Assembly (NCBI GenBank): GCA_014529385.2
Contig: CM043963.1
Location: 74,009,912-74,073,911, forward strand
Length of the DNA stretch: 64,000 nt
Source: Adiantum capillus-veneris
Taxonomy: Eukaryota > Streptophyta > Polypodiopsida > Polypodiales > Pteridaceae
Reading direction: 5' to 3'
Below are positions 60,990 through 64,000 of the stretch, piece by piece; position 1 is the first letter of the stretch, and every line of letters starts with the position of its first letter. Position numbers and translations under genes: made by a program. A model generated the notes under the pieces. The model had not been told where the DNA came from. It made no database searches and saw only the letters and a list, made by a program, of their open reading frames with translations.

Positions 60990-61590
60990 AAAAGTTGAAA
61001 GAAGAAGAAACTGCAAAGGTTGCATATCTTGCTTGTGCCTCTCCCTCTCTCTCTCCTAATGCGACTTCTCTCGTGATTGCACCTCCTACTCCACAAGAGC
61101 TTGAGGCTGTCGCCAAGGGTAAGTGGATAGGTGATAGTGGAAAATCCTCTCACATGTCTCAATTCTCTTACACCAAGAAGAGTTATCAAACTATGTCTTT
61201 ATTAGTTCATAGTGGTGAGTGATTCTACTTTGCCTGTGGTTAATGTTGTAAATATCTATCTTGGTAATGAAATCTCTTCATGTGCTTAAGCTCTTAACCA
61301 ACCTCTTCTCCATCTCTAAAGCAACTTCTAAAGGTCTTGAAGTCTATTTTGATCAAGAATTCATTGAAGTCGTTGATAGAAGGAGCCTCTATTGTGGCCC
61401 ATGGTTATCAAGAAGCGGCTTGTACCATATACAGACTTTCACTTTACGTTTGCAACCACAGGAGTCAAATTTTCATCAGCTATTCTCTTTAGCGAAAGCA
61501 CTTCTTTGGCACTCTCACTCTGGTCATGTCCCTATAACTACCCCCTACATCAGCTATTCCTTTGATTCCAGTATCCTCGACCACACATAA
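60990..61590 (+). mobile_element. Copia-type (Ty1) pol fragment
   Basis: Plus strand, opposite to the host gene. 60995-61222 reads KGKWIGDSGKSSHMSQF, the Copia protease active site (usually DSGAS). 61261-61590 reads LTNLFSISKATSKGLEVYFD, SGLYHIQTFTL and ALLWHSHSGHVPITT, the pre-integrase block with the zinc-binding His. Frame breaks between. No LTR could be identified. Confidence 0.87.
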
Positions 61591-61654
61591 GAAGCCCAAG
61601 GGTCCTCCTAGTCTTGTGGATTCTACCATTCATGCGCATGTTTCTAGTCGTCAA

Positions 61655-61950
61655 ATGACTCTTAGTTCACAGAAAATTATGATTTGATGTCACGAGTCAT
61701 TACGCCTCATTCTGTCAAGGAGGCTATTCTCACTCTCATTGACGTGAGGCAATAATAATAAAAAATCGTCTTCTATTGAGGACACTGGCATCAAAATAGG
61801 CAGCAAAAGATGTGGTGGCTCTTAGTTCACAGCAACTGAATTACGCTTCAGAGTATGTCTCACTCTCATTTGCGTAAGGCTGTGATATAAAAGATGTTTT
61901 CTATTGAGGACAATGATGTCAAAATAGACAACAGAGGATGTAGTCATGAC
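61655..61950 (+). repeat. Degenerate direct repeat of about 150 bp
   Basis: 61657-61800 and 61819-61945 share CTCTTAGTTCACAG, TCACTCTCATT, TCTTCTATTGAGGACA and TCAAAATAG in the same order. No coding match. Confidence 0.7.
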
Positions 61951-62081
61951 ACGACATGCAATGATGACAGTCCTCTAATCCAATGGACACCTCTACTCAC
62001 CTCTGCCACCTGCAATGCCATATACATCTACAAGGCAATATTGGAGAAGAGAGATCATAAAGGTAGAAAGGGATAGGACAT

Positions 62082-62115
<34 letters not shown>

Positions 62116-62126
62116 AAGAAAGAAAG
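62082..62126. repeat. (GA)n(AAAG)n tract at 3' end of LINE-alpha6
   Basis: On the LINE sense (minus) strand: tail, then TTTC units, then (TC)n. Confidence 0.93.
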
Positions 62127-62937
62127 ATATATTAACGTCTCGAAAGAGCCAAAATGGCCCATGAGACAAGAAACTATACATCTGGTAATACATCTCTCGT
62201 CTACTGAAACAGAAAAAAGATCTACTCAACATCATAGTGATGTTTGAGTCTACAAAGCTAAAACTAAGCTAAAACTGAGAATATGTACAAATACATGACT
62301 GATCCCATCCAAATCTGACCATCAACTTCTATCTCCCTGTCCTCTATCCAAGGATATCCCAGATGGGTAGATCCAGTATAGAGGCCGCTGAAAGGTGGCA
62401 CTCGTCTCCGATGTCGAGCGATGATGCCTCTGATTTGGTGCAAATGGCGGGGTCTGGGTTGAGGCCCGGGTGGTCGAGGACGGCAAGTACGACCCTGTGC
62501 AGTGGCCTGATCAAGACGGACTCCTCTAGGCCTCGATGGACGTGGTCCTGGGGGTGTGGTTGTATCCATAGACGGAGTCTGCGTCCCAAGGTCCTCTCCC
62601 TCTCTACTGAAGAAGTCACGCATAGTGCGCTGTCGATCTGTTGGTGGAGAACTGTCTTGTAATAGTTTGTCCCTGTGCCTCCTCAGCTCTAGTAAAAAGA
62701 GTCCGAGGCATCTCTGGTCCTCATAATCCATCACCCGACGTAATGGTCCAAAGCCCTCTCTGAAAAGGCAATGGTATCTCCCCCTGATCTCGTAATAGAC
62801 TGTGCAGCGGCAAATGTAATGCTCCTCAGATTCCACCTCTTGGTGGCATAGCTGACATGTCCTATCTGTCTGGGCCATCTGCATGTATCTGCCTTTCTCG
62901 ATGCGTAGTTCATGGGAGGAGGTACGAATCTGTCCAA
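62127..62937 (-). mobile_element. LINE-alpha6, diverged alpha subfamily, 5' side covered by LINE-alpha7
   Basis: Minus strand. The C-terminal frame 62884-62264 reads [39 protein letters not shown] and [20 protein letters not shown], then a Pro/Arg-rich end unlike the other copies. The tail has GGGCCATTTTGGC and GACGTTAATATA. At 62937/62938 it is directly joined to the tail of LINE-alpha7, so its upstream part is cut off or lies beyond alpha7. Confidence 0.88.
62264..62884 (-). CDS. LINE-alpha6 ORF2 C-terminus (206 open codons)
   Basis: Longest intact C-terminal frame of the alpha group here. It has the Cys/His finger CQLCHQEVESEEHYICRC, the CLGLFLLEL block and a 100-residue Pro/Arg-rich extension (GPRPSRPRGVRLDQ, RPRPPGPQPRPRH) not readable in other copies. 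It is a fragment of ORF2, not an independent gene. Confidence 0.8.
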   Translation of the reverse strand: MQMAQTDRTCQLCHQEVESEEHYICRCTVYYEIRGRYHCLFREGFGPLRRVMDYEDQRCLGLFLLELRRHRDKLLQDSSPPTDRQRTMRDFFSREGEDLGTQTPSMDTTTPPGPRPSRPRGVRLDQATAQGRTCRPRPPGPQPRPRHLHQIRGIIARHRRRVPPFSGLYTGSTHLGYPWIEDREIEVDGQIWMGSVMYLYIFSVLA

Positions 62938-64000
62938 TGAAATGAAATGAAATGTTATATTAACGTCTTCAAAAGGCCAAAATGACCTATGAGACCAATC
63001 TGTTACAAAATGGTGAACCTAATACCACGTCTGGGTACAAAAGAACTAGAACAAAGATACTACTACTAGAATCCATCCTCATCTGCACTCTCGATGTCGA
63101 GAGAGTATGGCTCAAATCCTCTATTGTAGTCTCCGTCGATTCTGTGTAGACCCTCTCCTCAATCATCTCGATCTCCGTAGCTCTAGTGCTCGGTCGATGA
63201 GAGTGTTGGTAGTGGTCGAATGAGTGTGGGCCGAGCTCTGCAGTGATGGCTGCTCCTCTGGCTGCCCCATATCTAGTGAAAGAAATCTGTAATCTGTCTC
63301 TGTGACTGTCTCTCTTTATCTCTCCCTAGTAAAGTGTCTCTATATCTGTGTAACTCAAGTAGATATAGCCCAAGACATCTCTGATCCTCATAACTCATGA
63401 CCCTAGAGAAAGGACCGAAACCCTCTCTGAATAAGCAATGGAAACAGCCTCGTATTTCATAGTACACTGTGCAATGACATATGTAATGTAGCTCTGCCTC
63501 TGGGTCTAGCTGGCATGAGCAGCATGTCTTGTTGTCTGCTGGTATCGCTCTAAATATTCTAGTCCCAATCTCCAGTTGATGTGAGGATGTGCGTATCTGA
63601 CCAATGGCACACCGCAAACCATGAGACATGTGTCCATATAGCTGCATCGAATCACAAACCCATCTCCTATGAGGTGGAGAAGATGCTCTCTATAGAAAGC
63701 CATCTTCGTGCCCAACTCCTATGGCGGCTCTATCCATGTCCTCCTCGTATCCAGCTGGATCAGGTCCTAACGAATGAGTCTAGTAATCTCCACCCGTGTA
63801 AGAGACATCGAGGGTGCCTGAAGAGAGTACTAGAAAGAAGGCAGCCGATCCATGGTGAAGCCATGCATCTGAAACCATGATGTCATCTGTGCATACCAGC
63901 ATGAAGTGTCCCCCTGAAGAGCTAAGTGTCTAGAAGACTCGAGGGCCAATCTAGCATATCTGTCTCTAGTAGTATCCCACAAGTTGTGCACAAAGGAGAC
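62938..64000 (-). mobile_element. LINE-alpha7, continues beyond window end
   Basis: Very similar to LINE-alpha3 (for example 63590-63760 against 30990-31150). The tail 62938-63030 ends CATTTCATTTCATTTCAT and runs straight into LINE-alpha6 without a CT tract. C-terminal frame 63647-63273 ([47 protein letters not shown]). Several frame breaks upstream to the window edge. Confidence 0.92.

Noticed and set aside
60797-61189. 130-codon minus-strand frame that could be an upstream protease exon
   Set aside because: It overlaps exon A in a different frame and is antisense to the Copia protease block; no propeptide features and no fitting splice donor.
1-64000. Transfer RNA, ribosomal RNA, organelle or bacterial gene clusters
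   Set aside because: None recognised by eye on either strand; intron-bearing gene and plant retroelements indicate nuclear DNA. A dedicated RNA-gene search was not possible.

Overview
The window is nuclear DNA of a land plant with a large, repeat-rich genome. Evidence: a plant-type pepsin-like (A1, nepenthesin-like) aspartic protease gene, L1-type LINEs with CCHC ORF1 proteins, Ty3 and Copia LTR elements, and a hAT-like miniature element. The LINE load and the very long introns would suit a fern or other large-genome non-flowering plant better than a small-genome angiosperm. The species cannot be proved from sequence alone.

Host gene: I assembled one protein-coding gene, on the minus strand. 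It is an aspartic protease with eight exons in the window: 60687-60816, 60339-60586, 58880-59107, 29516-29682, 29360-29459, 28861-28951, 28641-28725 and 10248-10319. Every junction has GT/AG and the reading phase is kept across all seven, giving about 373 residues from the first catalytic motif (DTGSD) through the flap and second motif (DSGTT) to the usual C-terminal end of the domain. The signal-peptide exon(s) and the last exon(s) lie outside the window. Introns are 100, 1231, 29197, 56, 408, 135, 18321 and more than 10247 bp. Almost all the rest of the window is therefore intron filled with nested transposons.

Layout: 1-10198 (downstream intron): LINE-alpha1, a nearly full-length but decayed LINE-alpha2, and a 5'-truncated LINE-beta, arranged head to tail and separated by (CT)n tracts. 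10320-28640 (18.3 kb intron): decayed Ty3-2 gag/protease, Ty3-1 with both LTRs, a LINE-gamma2 5' part, a LINE-gamma 3' stub and the fairly intact LINE-gamma1, the LINEs joined through (GT)n tracts. 28641-29682: four exons. 29683-58879 (29.2 kb intron): LINE-alpha3 split by a 2.7 kb solo LTR, three L1-like LINEs (delta1, delta2, epsilon) with a hAT-type MITE inside epsilon, Ty3-3 debris, more LINE-alpha fragments between (GA)n tracts, and Ty3-4 and LINE fragments. 58880-60816: three exons. 60817-64000 (upstream intron): a Copia fragment and LINE-alpha6 and -alpha7.

Main observation: LINE-alpha and LINE-beta copies nearly always end directly in a (CT)n tract on their sense strand, and truncated copies often also begin next to one. 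LINE-gamma copies end in poly(A) followed by (GT)n. This suggests two plant LINE groups that use different dinucleotide microsatellites as landing sites and so build head-to-tail LINE arrays inside a host gene.
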